The notes under the pieces were generated by a model. That model did no database searches. It was not told the DNA's origin and saw only the letters and a list, made by a program, of their open reading frames with translations. Both the position numbers and the translations under genes were made by a program. Positions 1-8,976 of a stretch of 64,000 nt of DNA are shown here, piece after piece (within the stretch, counting starts at the first letter, position 1; every line of letters starts with the position of its first letter). This DNA comes from Halothermothrix sp. (lineage in GTDB: Bacteria > Bacillota > Halanaerobiia > DY22613), in NCBI GenBank assembly GCA_016841825.1, contig JAENYK010000011.1:124001-188000 (forward strand), read 5' to 3'.

Positions 1-1459
1 CGTCATGAATAAGCTCTTGAATTTTATAATAAATAGGTTGACGTACTTCAAGATCCATAGTAGTTCTACCTTGTACTAACAGCTCATCAACTTCTGGGTT
101 AATGTAAGTTCCAAAGTTGTAACCATCTTCGATCTGACTGGAGTGGAACAGAGAATAGTCGTCTGGATCTGGACCCATACCGGTCCAACCAAGAACAATT
201 GCGTCAAATTTCTTGGCCATTACTCTTTCAGTGATGAAAGTAGTCCAGGTCAGAGCATCAATCTGGCAGTCTACGCCAATCTTCTTCCAGAAAGTAGCAA
301 GAAGTTCGATAGTTTTCTCACGAGCAGTGTTACCTTTATTAGTAATCAAATTAAAGCTCAAAGGTTGACCATCTTTATCTCTGATACCATCACCATTAGT
401 GTCTTTCCAACCAGCTTCGTCTAACAATCTGTTAGCTTCATTTACGTTATACTCATAAGCAGGGATATTCTCATTGTAAGCCCACTGAATACCAGGAACA
501 ACGTTGGAAGTAGCTGGCATACCTTGACCATAATAAGCAACTTTAACGATAGCAGGCTTGTAGATAGCCATAGCCAGAGCTTTTCTTACCTGAACATCTT
601 TAAAAATGTCTAAAGCTAAGTTAAAACCAACATAAGAATAACCGAAATCCCAACGGCTGTACATTTTTAAGCCTTTGCTAGCAGCAGTTTTGGAAACACG
701 CTCTACTTCAGCAGGTGGTACAGATGCAGAATCCAGGTCACCAGCTTCAGCAGCTGCTAAGAGAGAGTTCTGGTCAGCAACAATTTTGTAGATAACTTTG
801 TCCAGATGTACGCGACCACGATGATAATCTTCTCTTGCAGTAAATGTTGCATGATCATCGTGTAACCACTCAGTTAAAACAAATGGGCCAGTACCAACTG
901 GCTGCTGGTTAACTGGGTTAGTGTTGATATCAGTACCTGCATACAGATGAGCTGGCAAAATCTCCATAGTCATAGTACCAGTTAAGAAATCAGGGAATGG
1001 GTACTTAAGAGTAAACTGGATAGTATAATCGTCAATAATTTTAATACCTTCTACTGGGTCCATCAAATAACCACGAACAGTGTTAGTGTTAGGATCTTGA
1101 ATAGCTTCGAAAGTATATTTCACGTCTTCAGCAGTGAATTCATGACCATCACTGAAATTAACACCTTTCTTTAAGTAGAAAGTCCAAACCAGGTTATCTT
1201 CACTACCCTCGTACTTCTCACACAGTGGTCCAGGAATAGGTTTTACAGTAACTGGATCCAAAGTTAATACGCCTTCATATACCATTTCAGCATAAGTAGC
1301 AGCAGAATCAGTAGTACCCAGAATAGGGTTAATCAGTTCAGCATCACCAATCTCACCAAATACTAGAGTGCCTCCCTCCTGAATCTCTTCAGCTAAAACG
1401 CCAAAACTAAAGCCTAAGACCATCATAACAACAAAAAGAATAACAACATTCTTCTTCAT
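1..1459 (-). CDS. Family-5 extracellular solute-binding protein (peptide ABC transporter), 3' end outside window
   Basis: The frame opens at an ATG at 1459 behind a strong AAGGAGG site (1472-1478) and stays open to the left edge, giving 486 codons without a stop. The N-terminus is a signal peptide (KK, then a hydrophobic run ending VLAEE). The rest has the SBP_bac_5 layout: an early G-G-T-L-V-F strand, a W-T-F-Y-L-K-K-G-V-N-F-S-D-G segment, an H-L-Y-A-G motif and G-T-G-P-F before the second lobe. It binds oligopeptides or similar ligands outside the membrane and delivers them to a permease. The matching permease genes are probably to the left of the window. The ligand cannot be read from sequence; nickel or sugar binding within the same family is possible. 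Confidence 0.93.
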   Translation of the reverse strand, partial: MKKNVVILFVVMMVLGFSFGVLAEEIQEGGTLVFGEIGDAELINPILGTTDSAATYAEMVYEGVLTLDPVTVKPIPGPLCEKYEGSEDNLVWTFYLKKGVNFSDGHEFTAEDVKYTFEAIQDPNTNTVRGYLMDPVEGIKIIDDYTIQFTLKYPFPDFLTGTMTMEILPAHLYAGTDINTNPVNQQPVGTGPFVLTEWLHDDHATFTAREDYHRGRVHLDKVIYKIVADQNSLLAAAEAGDLDSASVPPAEVERVSKTAASKGLKMYSRWDFGYSYVGFNLALDIFKDVQVRKALAMAIYKPAIVKVAYYGQGMPATSNVVPGIQWAYNENIPAYEYNVNEANRLLDEAGWKDTNGDGIRDKDGQPLSFNLITNKGNTAREKTIELLATFWKKIGVDCQIDALTWTTFITERVMAKKFDAIVLGWTGMGPDPDDYSLFHSSQIEDGYNFGTYINPEVDELLVQGRTTMDLEVRQPIYYKIQELIHD

Positions 1460-1588
1460 TAAAATACTCTCCTCCTTATTGAAAGTTGTCTTAAAAGAAC
1501 ATAACCATTTGACTACTAATACCCCCTATTCACCTCCTTAAAAGGATTAAGTCGATGTAATAACTTAATTTACTATTACACCATAGAT

Positions 1589-1697
1589 TTAACGACTTCA
1601 GAAAGAGATTTATACTCCCACTGAAGTTTTGAGGGGATTTTAGTAAATCACTCCACCGATAAAGGTAGAGAACTTCCCCCTTCTGAAGTGTCGTTAA
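1589..1697. repeat. Short inverted-repeat element, MITE-like
   Basis: About 109 bp bounded by near-perfect inverted repeats: TTAACGACTTCAGAA at 1589-1603 and TTCTGAAGTGTCGTTAA at 1681-1697, differing by two inserted bases. On the minus strand the interior also folds into a small CTCTACC/GGTGGAG hairpin, and it carries ACTTCAGTGGGAG-type sequence that recalls IS200/IS605 ends. It lies between the regulator gene and the first binding-protein gene, so it would also be in a 5' leader if the two were co-transcribed. I infer a non-autonomous element or element relic; a structured leader is the alternative. Confidence 0.5.
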
Positions 1698-1714
1698 AAA
1701 ATAAATTGAACTAA

Positions 1715-2446
1715 CTACCCTTCATCCAACTGTAAAGTTGGATTAAAAATACCCGGGATAGTTAATTTAATAGAATCGCTGGGGAAAAAGAATACCTCTT
1801 CGCCAAATACTTTGTTTTTGACATTTATCAAAGTACTAATCTTAATCACAGATACATCAGATGCAAAATCAAGATTCGATGTGTATCCAATTAACAGGTT
1901 CCCTAAACTCCCAATCTCAATCTCTGGACTAGTTAACCTGGTATCTTCTTGCTTTAAACCCAATAAAGAAAATATAGAAAGACCATATTTCATGTCTGCA
2001 TTCTCCAGTTCAGTAGCTGTAACAATAGCCAATACTGCCACTGGTATATTATAATAGAAAACCTGTTGCATATATTGGTTGAGTTGAACTTTGTCCTTAT
2101 TCCAAACATAATCTCCAGAAGATTCAAGTAACTGCCTTTGCGGTTTACCATATGTAAAAGCTGGCGCATTACTTTCGGTATCCAAACAAAGCCCAATTAC
2201 AGAATCTTTGATCGAAAATAAAATTTTTAACTCTGAATACTTCTCCATCTTACGGGCATATTCCTCCCTGAGATTCATTAAAGATAGATTTGCTTCAGAA
2301 AGAATTGTCCTCACATAACGTTGAGTTGTCTGCGCAATCTCCGCAATCTCTTCTATTTTCAAGAATGGATCTTCTTTAGCCAATCTAATAATATATTCCT
2401 TTTTCGTCTCATACGCAAAATGCTCCATATTATTATGATTTCTCAT
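1715..2446 (-). CDS. HTH transcriptional regulator with a UTRA-like ligand domain (tentative)
   Basis: This 243-residue protein starts with a helix-turn-helix region around residues 28-52 (L-K-I-E-E-I-A-E-I-A-Q-T-T-Q-R-Y-V-R-T-I-L). About 160 residues of mixed alpha/beta follow; their length and position match the UTRA/chorismate-lyase-like sensor domain of GntR/HutC regulators. I see no membrane segment. It stands directly upstream of the binding-protein gene in the same orientation, so local control of peptide uptake is plausible but is inference. The ribosome site is a GAGGGG about 7 bases before the ATG. A second ATG at codon 7 could be the true start. The 275 bases upstream (2447-2721) are AT-rich and show no gene. 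Confidence 0.6.
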   Translation of the reverse strand: MRNHNNMEHFAYETKKEYIIRLAKEDPFLKIEEIAEIAQTTQRYVRTILSEANLSLMNLREEYARKMEKYSELKILFSIKDSVIGLCLDTESNAPAFTYGKPQRQLLESSGDYVWNKDKVQLNQYMQQVFYYNIPVAVLAIVTATELENADMKYGLSIFSLLGLKQEDTRLTSPEIEIGSLGNLLIGYTSNLDFASDVSVIKISTLINVKNKVFGEEVFFFPSDSIKLTIPGIFNPTLQLDEG

Positions 2447-2721
2447 CTAGACCCCTCATTCCCCATAGAAGACTAACATATGTCAGTTTAGTAACTGAAA
2501 AAAAAGACCCATCTCTTAGAATAGGTCAATATTCGACAAATTTTAAAATAATTAGTCAGTTTCAATCATTCTAAAATAATTGCCATTATGGAGTTACCTA
2601 CTCGACTTAACTTCTATGAAATTAGTCATCCTCAACTTCCTACTACTCTCCATAATCTTATGATTATTAACTAAATTATATTACATCACTTTTTTAATGT
2701 CAAGTTCATAAAGAAAATATT

Positions 2722-2952
2722 TTAAGCTAGTTTTTTCTTTAATTGCATAAATATTATTAGAATTACCACAATTACTAAAAAATATTTTTTTACATTTTGA
2801 AAATATGGTAATTGTATTTCTTTTATAGCAGGTCCAAAAAAATATAACAAAATACCCATAGTTAGAACTGTTAACAATAAAAGTAAAATATAGATCGGCA
2901 GCGTTTTACTGCCCTCTCCCTGCTTTAATACTCTCTTTAAGTTAAAATTCAT
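2722..2952 (-). CDS. Small two-helix membrane protein
   Basis: This 76-residue protein has a basic N-terminus (K-R-V-L-K-Q), a first hydrophobic helix at about residues 19-39, a short polar loop and a second helix at about 56-71, ending K-K-K-L-A. It starts at an ATG with GGGGTGA in front and begins 7 bases after the stop of the large exported protein gene upstream, so the two are almost certainly co-transcribed. I recognise no family. A role as a partner of the membrane-anchored propeller protein is only suggested by the operon. Confidence 0.65.
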   Translation of the reverse strand: MNFNLKRVLKQGEGSKTLPIYILLLLLTVLTMGILLYFFGPAIKEIQLPYFQNVKKYFLVIVVILIIFMQLKKKLA

Positions 2953-2959
2953 CTGTATA

Positions 2960-4609
2960 TCACCCCATTAATAGATGTCCAGCCGGTATTTGCATGATAA
3001 ATAGAAACGCATATAACCATAATACTTCCAAAAGAATTAAAGTCATTCCATCATCAAAATACAATTTTACGGCATTAGCTAAAACAAAAATAATTGCTAA
3101 AGATAGTCCAATAGACAGTAACTCATAAAATGAACTAAAAGCCTCGGGAACAGCTGCAAAATTCGTACCCATTAACAGCAAAATAATTCCTACCATCAGT
3201 AAAAATTTCAAACTCCAGTGAATATTCTTAATCCAACGATCTAACAATACTATTGCCAGAAATGCCAGAATTAATGGAACAAAATTCATAATAATTCCAA
3301 GTCCACTAAAGAAGATCAAACTTGTCAGACGATAAACAAAACTACTAAAGAAATGTTTGATATCAATACCAATCCGATTCAAATATACAATCTGCGCCGG
3401 ATGAATTGTGTTCATATAACCCATATTGTACTTTCCTTCGCTGCCAAAAGCCATAAAAAATAAATGTTTGTCGCCCTGATTCAGGACCAAATTAGGCAGC
3501 CAGAGACCTTCAGAGGTTACAGCAAGACGCATCTGTTTCTGTACTATTTTATTACCATCCACAATCGCATATAGGTTGTTTAATGCCCCATACATATCAT
3601 CTGTCCAGACGATATGAGCACGATCTTTTTCATCTAAAGTAAGGTTAACCACGCTGACACTTTGATATCCTCCATTATGGTCGGATACTTGAAAATCATT
3701 TACTATAAAGTTATTGGAACTATCGATAAGATAATAGTAAACATTATAATCTACAATCCCAAATCCTCCCTTAGAACTGTGGATAACTGCAAGGTGCACC
3801 CTATTTTTAGAATCAATAGCAATCTGAGGTTGAATTTGTGAACTGTATTCAATAGCCTTACCTAAAGATTGCAACTCTGAAACTGGCTCTCCTTCACCAG
3901 TAAACATTTGATATTTTAAGTCCCACTGGGCTCCATTAAATTCATTCCAGATTATATGCAAATTATCCTGCCTATCAACAGCTACATTCGGCGAAATACT
4001 CACTTCTGATGATGAAGTTAAACGAACGGGTGGCACTAACTGCATTAAATCTGAAGTATATTGAGCTCCATAAATTTCATAATTTGATGAACTTAAATCT
4101 GCCCAGATCAAATTCAACTCTCCCAGACTATTAAACACTCCATTTAAGCCCTGAATTGGACGTTCAAAATTCAATAATTCCTTCTTCTCTGTCAATCCAA
4201 AAGTCACGGGATCAAAAGTTTGACTCTGAATCTGATAACTCCCGTTATTAATGATCTCTAGCAGAATTAATATTGTGTTATCCGGAGTCCATAATACTTT
4301 AAAATTTTTAATCTTCCAATCCCCGGCTTCAGTCAATTGAATATCTGGTTTAATAATTACACCCTGACTATCCATTTTCAGATGAAAGATTTGACTATTA
4401 TTATTAACAGATTTTAACCAGAACACATGCAAGTTTCCTGTTGAATCTTTTAATACAGTAGGTGCAGCAGATAATTGGGAAGCCTCACTCAACGGTTGAA
4501 TCTCAGACCACCCAGGAGCCCATCCTTCAGGCACAGCTGCAAATATTGTTCCACTTACAATGACTAACATAAGTACATTAAAGATCAATGCCGTTTTGAA
4601 TTTGACCAT
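2960..4609 (-). CDS. Exported beta-propeller-like protein with C-terminal membrane domain
   Basis: 549 residues. A signal peptide (residues 1-24, ending T-I-F-A-A) is followed by about 390 residues of repeated blades resembling BNR/sialidase or TolB-type propellers: recurrent D-x-x-x-N-L-H-I-x-W, D-S-K-N-R-V-H-L-A and D-E-K-D-R-A-H-I-V-W motifs. The last 130 residues contain four hydrophobic helices. The protein should sit in the membrane with the propeller outside. No catalytic Asp-box set typical of a true sialidase is evident. It has the same architecture as the product of 18116-20065, including a short I-H-W motif between membrane helices. The start is an ATG behind AAGGAGG. Function unknown; surface binding or sensing is a guess. 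Confidence 0.7.
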   Translation of the reverse strand: MVKFKTALIFNVLMLVIVSGTIFAAVPEGWAPGWSEIQPLSEASQLSAAPTVLKDSTGNLHVFWLKSVNNNSQIFHLKMDSQGVIIKPDIQLTEAGDWKIKNFKVLWTPDNTILILLEIINNGSYQIQSQTFDPVTFGLTEKKELLNFERPIQGLNGVFNSLGELNLIWADLSSSNYEIYGAQYTSDLMQLVPPVRLTSSSEVSISPNVAVDRQDNLHIIWNEFNGAQWDLKYQMFTGEGEPVSELQSLGKAIEYSSQIQPQIAIDSKNRVHLAVIHSSKGGFGIVDYNVYYYLIDSSNNFIVNDFQVSDHNGGYQSVSVVNLTLDEKDRAHIVWTDDMYGALNNLYAIVDGNKIVQKQMRLAVTSEGLWLPNLVLNQGDKHLFFMAFGSEGKYNMGYMNTIHPAQIVYLNRIGIDIKHFFSSFVYRLTSLIFFSGLGIIMNFVPLILAFLAIVLLDRWIKNIHWSLKFLLMVGIILLLMGTNFAAVPEAFSSFYELLSIGLSLAIIFVLANAVKLYFDDGMTLILLEVLWLYAFLFIMQIPAGHLLMG

Positions 4610-4774
4610 CTAAAAAATCCTCCTTTTCAAGTACAGGTTACTTTTGCCTCCCCCGCAAAAATATAAATAGTATTACTATTTCATAAATTATATCACTCTC
4701 ATAATATTAAGTCAATTTACATTCTACACAGAAGAAGCTAATAATCTATCCACCTATACTGTTCTCTAACTATA

Positions 4775-4804
4775 AAAGCCAGTGATCAGAAAATCACTGG
4801 CTTT
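4775..4804 (-). terminator. Rho-independent terminator of the first peptide-transport operon
   Basis: A perfect 12-bp stem (4775-4786 with 4793-4804) and a 6-base loop lie just after the stop of the last ATPase gene at 4817. On the minus strand the stem is followed by a short T-rich run (TTTTATAG). Confidence 0.8.
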
Positions 4805-4816
4805 ACAGCAAAAAAT

Positions 4817-5791
4817 CTATCTTTCTAATAAATGACAAGCTGCAAAGTGCTCGCTACCATAATCTTTAAATACAGGGTCTTCCACTCTACAGATATCCAT
4901 GGCATATTTACATCTGGTATGGAAGTGGCAGCCACTTGGTGGATTAACTGGACTTGGTACATCACCTTCCAGAATAATCCGATCCCGTTTCACATTCGGG
5001 TCAGGAATCGGAATCGCACTCAAGAGAGCCTGAGTATAAGGATGTTGTGGATTATTGTATAATTCATGCTTGTCTGCCAACTCCACTATCTTACCCAGAT
5101 ACATAACTGCTACCCGGTCACTGATATGTTTAACAACACTCAGGTCATGGGCAATAAACAGATAGGTCAAACCAAATTCATTCTGCAAATCCTGCATTAG
5201 GTTAATTACCTGCGCCTGAATAGATACATCCAATGCAGATACAGGCTCATCACAGATGATCAAACTTGGGTCTACAGCCAGAGCACGGGCAACCCCAATA
5301 CGTTGACGCTGACCACCTGAGAATTCGTGTGGATATCTTCTCATATGCTGAGCTGTCAAACCAACTGTCTCTAAGAGATTAGCAACTTTCCCTTCTTTAT
5401 CTTTACCTGAAGCCAGACCATGGATCTCCATCGCTTCACCAATAATGTTCCCAACGGTCATCCGCGGGTTCAATGAAGCATATGGGTCCTGAAAAATAAT
5501 CTGCATCTCACGACGAAGAGCACGCATCTCTTCTTTGTCCAGAGCCATAACATCCTTATCTTTAAACCAGACTTCACCAGCTGTAGCGTCTAACAGTCTT
5601 AAAACTACACGACCAGTAGTGGACTTTCCACAGCCTGACTCACCTACTAGACCCAAAGTTTCGCCCTCACGAATGAAAAAGTCTACTCCATCAACAGCCT
5701 TTACTGCACCAACCTGTCTGCCAAAGATCCCACCTTTAATTGGAAAATGCTTCACCAGATTTTTTACATTTAATAAAACTTCTGCTGCCAT
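4817..5791 (-). CDS. oppF: Oligopeptide/dipeptide ABC transporter ATPase, OppF/DppF type
   Basis: 324 residues, normal length for OppF. It has Walker [10 protein letters not shown], the signature F-S-G-G-Q-R-Q-R, Walker B L-I-I-C-D-E-P and the H-loop in F-I-A-H-D-L-S. The C-terminus holds the oligo_HPY zinc or iron-sulfur region ([14 protein letters not shown]). With OppD it forms the cytoplasmic ATPase heterodimer that powers peptide import. It is the last gene of the operon, 13 bases after oppD, and starts at an ATG behind GGGAGGTG. It is a close paralog of the protein at 11190-12158. Opp and Dpp specificity cannot be separated here. Confidence 0.95.
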   Translation of the reverse strand: MAAEVLLNVKNLVKHFPIKGGIFGRQVGAVKAVDGVDFFIREGETLGLVGESGCGKSTTGRVVLRLLDATAGEVWFKDKDVMALDKEEMRALRREMQIIFQDPYASLNPRMTVGNIIGEAMEIHGLASGKDKEGKVANLLETVGLTAQHMRRYPHEFSGGQRQRIGVARALAVDPSLIICDEPVSALDVSIQAQVINLMQDLQNEFGLTYLFIAHDLSVVKHISDRVAVMYLGKIVELADKHELYNNPQHPYTQALLSAIPIPDPNVKRDRIILEGDVPSPVNPPSGCHFHTRCKYAMDICRVEDPVFKDYGSEHFAACHLLER

Positions 5792-5804
5792 TTGCTACAC
5801 CTCC

Positions 5805-6824
5805 CTACGCACCCTGTTGGGTTTTCTGTTCTTTATCATACTCAATTACAGCATTAGGATACCAACAACGAACAGAATGACCTTCTCGCAAATCTTCAAT
5901 CTCTGGTTCACTTTCCCTACATTTATCAGTTGCAAAACGACAGCGAGGATGGAACTTACAGCCTTCCGGTAGATACAATGGATTAGGTACAACACCCTCA
6001 ATTACCAATAATCGTTCTACTTCGCTATCTAATTTAGGGATAGACTTCAAGAGACCCCAGGTGTATGGATGCTGTGGATTACCAAATACGGTCTTCGCAT
6101 CGGAATATTCTACGACTTTACCTGCATACATAACTGCTACTCGATCACATACCTCTGCAACAACCCCCAGATCATGGGTAATCAGCATGATAGCTGTTTC
6201 AAACTCATCTTTTAATCCTTTCATTAATTCCAGAATCTGAGCCTGAATGGTAACATCTAGGGCTGTAGTAGGCTCATCGGCAATCAAAAGTTTAGGATTA
6301 CAGGATAAAGCCATAGCAATCATAACACGTTGTCTCATACCACCAGACATTTGATGTGGAAAATCATGTACCCGTTTCTCAGGAGAAGGAATACCTACTT
6401 TTTTCAGCATCTCTATTGCGTGCTCTAGAGCTTCTTTTTTACTCAGACCCTGATGCAAAATAATCGCTTCAGAAATCTGATCCCCTACTGTATACACAGG
6501 GTTCAGAGAAGTCATGGGTTCCTGAAAAATCATTGAGATATCATTACCTCTAATTTTGCGCATCGCAGCCTCGGATTTGATCACTAAATCTTCACCTTCA
6601 AACCAAATGTGCCCATTTTCGATCTTACCTGGAGGATTGGGAATTAGTCTCATTATAGATAATGAAGTAACACTCTTACCACACCCCGACTCCCCTACAA
6701 CACCTAAAGTTTCGCCTTTATAAATTTCAAAAGAAACACCATCAACAGCTTTAACAACACCGTCTTCCGTATAAAAGTAAGTCTTCAAATTATCTAATTG
6801 TAGAAGCAATTCTTTCTCTTTCAA
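5805..6824 (-). CDS. oppD: Oligopeptide/dipeptide ABC transporter ATPase, OppD/DppD type
   Basis: 339 residues with Walker [11 protein letters not shown], signature M-S-G-G-M-R-Q-R-V, Walker B L-L-I-A-D-E-P and a C-terminal cysteine-rich region ([14 protein letters not shown]). It pairs with the OppF-type subunit to energise the permease. The start codon is TTG at 6824, fixed by an AAAGGAGG at 6833-6840; no better ATG lies nearby. It lies between the permease gene oppC and oppF in a tightly spaced operon. Confidence 0.95.
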   Translation of the reverse strand: MKEKELLLQLDNLKTYFYTEDGVVKAVDGVSFEIYKGETLGVVGESGCGKSVTSLSIMRLIPNPPGKIENGHIWFEGEDLVIKSEAAMRKIRGNDISMIFQEPMTSLNPVYTVGDQISEAIILHQGLSKKEALEHAIEMLKKVGIPSPEKRVHDFPHQMSGGMRQRVMIAMALSCNPKLLIADEPTTALDVTIQAQILELMKGLKDEFETAIMLITHDLGVVAEVCDRVAVMYAGKVVEYSDAKTVFGNPQHPYTWGLLKSIPKLDSEVERLLVIEGVVPNPLYLPEGCKFHPRCRFATDKCRESEPEIEDLREGHSVRCWYPNAVIEYDKEQKTQQGA

Positions 6825-6865
6825 GCTATTTTCCTCCTTTACTCCATTTTTGATAGCCCAAAATA

Positions 6866-7774
6866 CTAATCTTTTAATCGTGGATCTAAAGCATCTCTGA
6901 GACCATCACCTAATAGATTAAAGCCTAAAACAGTTAAACTGATCGCAATACCCGGGAAGATTGCCCACCACCATTGTCCAGAAGAGAGCCATCTCTGACC
7001 TTCAGAGATCATATTACCCCAACTCGGAGTAGGTGGTTGTGTACCAAATCCCAGAAAAGTTAAAGATGCTTCCAGCATGATAATTCCACCCATACCAAGA
7101 GTAGCATTAACTATAATTGGAGACAAAGCATTTGGCAATAGGTGTTTGAACATTATCGCAAAATCATTAGCGCCCAGGGCTCTGGCAGCCTCGACAAACT
7201 CCTTCTCCCGCAGAGAAAGAAACTGCCCCCGAATCAATCGGGCATAACGCATCCAGTTAACACATCCGATAGCGATAAAGGTTAGCCACATACTCGGAGG
7301 TAGGTAAGCTACTATAGCTATAATAAAGAGCAGAAACGGGAATGAATAGATTACATTCACTAGCCAGGAGATAATCGAATCAACCCATCCGCCAAAATAT
7401 CCGGCACACGCTCCCAAAAATACTCCAATAATCATAGAAATAATTGTAGAAGCTAAAGCAATTGCCAACGATATCCGTGTACCGTAAATCACCCTAGTTA
7501 AAATATCCCGTCCAAATAGATCAGTTCCAAAAGGATGTTCCCAACTGGGAGAGGCCAACTTAGCCTTCGCCCCTTCTTTCCAGATTAACTGTTCAGTAGG
7601 GTCATACACTGTTATTACATCTGCAAAAATAGCCAGGAATATAATTATAATAACCAAAAAACCTCCAAAAAGGGCTAATTTATTTCGTTTCAACCTTACC
7701 CAACTATCCCGATAAAGACTTGTTCCCTTCGGAGTTTCCTTAATAACTGTAGTTTTAGGTTCAGCTACATTCAC
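6866..7774 (-). CDS. oppC: Peptide ABC transporter permease, OppC/DppC type
   Basis: 302 residues. There is an N-terminal cytoplasmic tail, then a first membrane helix (about 33-54), a large external loop with the H-P-F-G-T-D-x-x-G-R-D motif, and five further helices. The EAA loop [10 protein letters not shown] contacts the ATPases. The C-terminus [11 protein letters not shown] is diagnostic of this family. It starts with GTG at 7774, set by AAAGGAGGG. It forms the import channel together with OppB. Confidence 0.95.
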   Translation of the reverse strand: MNVAEPKTTVIKETPKGTSLYRDSWVRLKRNKLALFGGFLVIIIIFLAIFADVITVYDPTEQLIWKEGAKAKLASPSWEHPFGTDLFGRDILTRVIYGTRISLAIALASTIISMIIGVFLGACAGYFGGWVDSIISWLVNVIYSFPFLLFIIAIVAYLPPSMWLTFIAIGCVNWMRYARLIRGQFLSLREKEFVEAARALGANDFAIMFKHLLPNALSPIIVNATLGMGGIIMLEASLTFLGFGTQPPTPSWGNMISEGQRWLSSGQWWWAIFPGIAISLTVLGFNLLGDGLRDALDPRLKD

Positions 7775-7813
7775 ACTCTATCCCTCCTTTTCGATGTTGA
7801 TTTAAAGATTTCA

Positions 7814-8740
7814 TCAATCATACCGTATTCTTGGATCAAAAAATCCATAGGAGATATCTACGAGAATATTTGCCAAAATAAAGATAAGAGCCATGAATAA
7901 GACTACTCCTCTAATAACGGGGAAATCCCGTCTTGTTACAGCATTTATTGATAACCGCCCCACACCTGGCCATCCAAAAATTCTCTCTGTAATGATAACA
8001 CCACCCATAACCTCTGCTGTCTGCAGACCTATAATGGTAACAACTGGAATCATGGCATTTTTTAATGCATGTTTGAATACCACAATAAGATCGGGTAATC
8101 CTTTGGCACGTGCTGTAGTTATATAATCCTGCCTAATTACCTCCAGCATAGCAGAACGGGTCAGACGTGCAATTAATGCCAATAATCTGGCTCCTAATGT
8201 AACAGCAGGTAAGATAACATAAACAAGTTCACCATTACCGGTTCCTGTTCCAGGAATCCATCTTAACCATACTATAAACACCAAAATGCAGATAATACCA
8301 ACAAAGAATGCTGGTGCGGAAATTCCCAACAGAGAAATGACCATTACAATATAATCATAAGAAGAATATTGTTTTGTTGCCGAGATAATCCCAAAAAGAA
8401 CCCCAAAGATCACCGCGAACAACATCGCTAAAAAAGCTAAACCAAAAGTATAAGGAAGTCTTTCCATAATAGCCTGGACAACAGTCATATTGTTCGTATA
8501 AGATCTACCCAGGTTAAATGTAAAAACTGATTTATAAAAATTAAGCAACTGAATGTGTAATGGGTCATTTAGTCCCATCTCATTTCTAATTCTTTCGATA
8601 GTCTGAGGATCACCTCTCTGACCTTGCATAATTAAAGCAGGGTCTCCAGGTACTATAGTAGTTAAAATAAATACAACCAGGATTACTCCTATAACTACTG
8701 GTATAGCCCCTAAAAGCCTACGAAGAATATAAGTAACCAA
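7814..8740 (-). CDS. oppB: Peptide ABC transporter permease, OppB/DppB type
   Basis: 308 residues. It begins with the typical Y-I-L-R-R-L-L first helix and has the P-G-D-P segment after it, the EAA loop T-A-R-A-K-G-L-P-D and a C-terminal F-F-D-P-R-I-R-Y. Six membrane helices are evident. The start is a TTG at 8740 behind GGGAGGTGG. It follows the binding-protein gene by 236 bases that contain a long hairpin, so permease expression is probably lower than that of the binding protein. Confidence 0.95.
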   Translation of the reverse strand: MVTYILRRLLGAIPVVIGVILVVFILTTIVPGDPALIMQGQRGDPQTIERIRNEMGLNDPLHIQLLNFYKSVFTFNLGRSYTNNMTVVQAIMERLPYTFGLAFLAMLFAVIFGVLFGIISATKQYSSYDYIVMVISLLGISAPAFFVGIICILVFIVWLRWIPGTGTGNGELVYVILPAVTLGARLLALIARLTRSAMLEVIRQDYITTARAKGLPDLIVVFKHALKNAMIPVVTIIGLQTAEVMGGVIITERIFGWPGVGRLSINAVTRRDFPVIRGVVLFMALIFILANILVDISYGFFDPRIRYD

Positions 8741-8799
8741 GATTATCCACCTCCCATTTAATCCTATAGCAACATACTATATCTACTGTTTTGAAATGA

Positions 8800-8842
8800 A
8801 ACATATCTTGACTCCCAGCAAAACTGGAAGTCAAGATATGTT
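8800..8842 (-). promoter_or_regulatory. Intercistronic hairpin between binding-protein and permease genes
   Basis: A 17-bp stem with one mismatch (8800-8816 with 8826-8842) and a 9-base loop. It lacks a T tract on the minus strand, so it looks more like a processing or mRNA-stabilising element, or a leaky attenuator, than a full terminator. A weaker 10-bp stem (8936-8945 with 8952-8961) lies closer to the upstream gene's stop. The second peptide operon has a comparable hairpin at the same place. Confidence 0.7.
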
Positions 8843-8976
8843 GAACTTTACAAAATTCTTTTGAAAATCAATGTAACAACTATGTTATCACACATCATGT
8901 TTGGCGATTTCAGAAAAATATTCTAATTCTCTATATAGTCACTTGTAAAAACAAGGGACTAACCTCTGAAAGGCCA

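Noticed and set aside
5535-5972. 145-codon plus-strand frame across oppF and oppD
   Set aside because: Antisense shadow of two well-supported ATPase genes; it spans their boundary.
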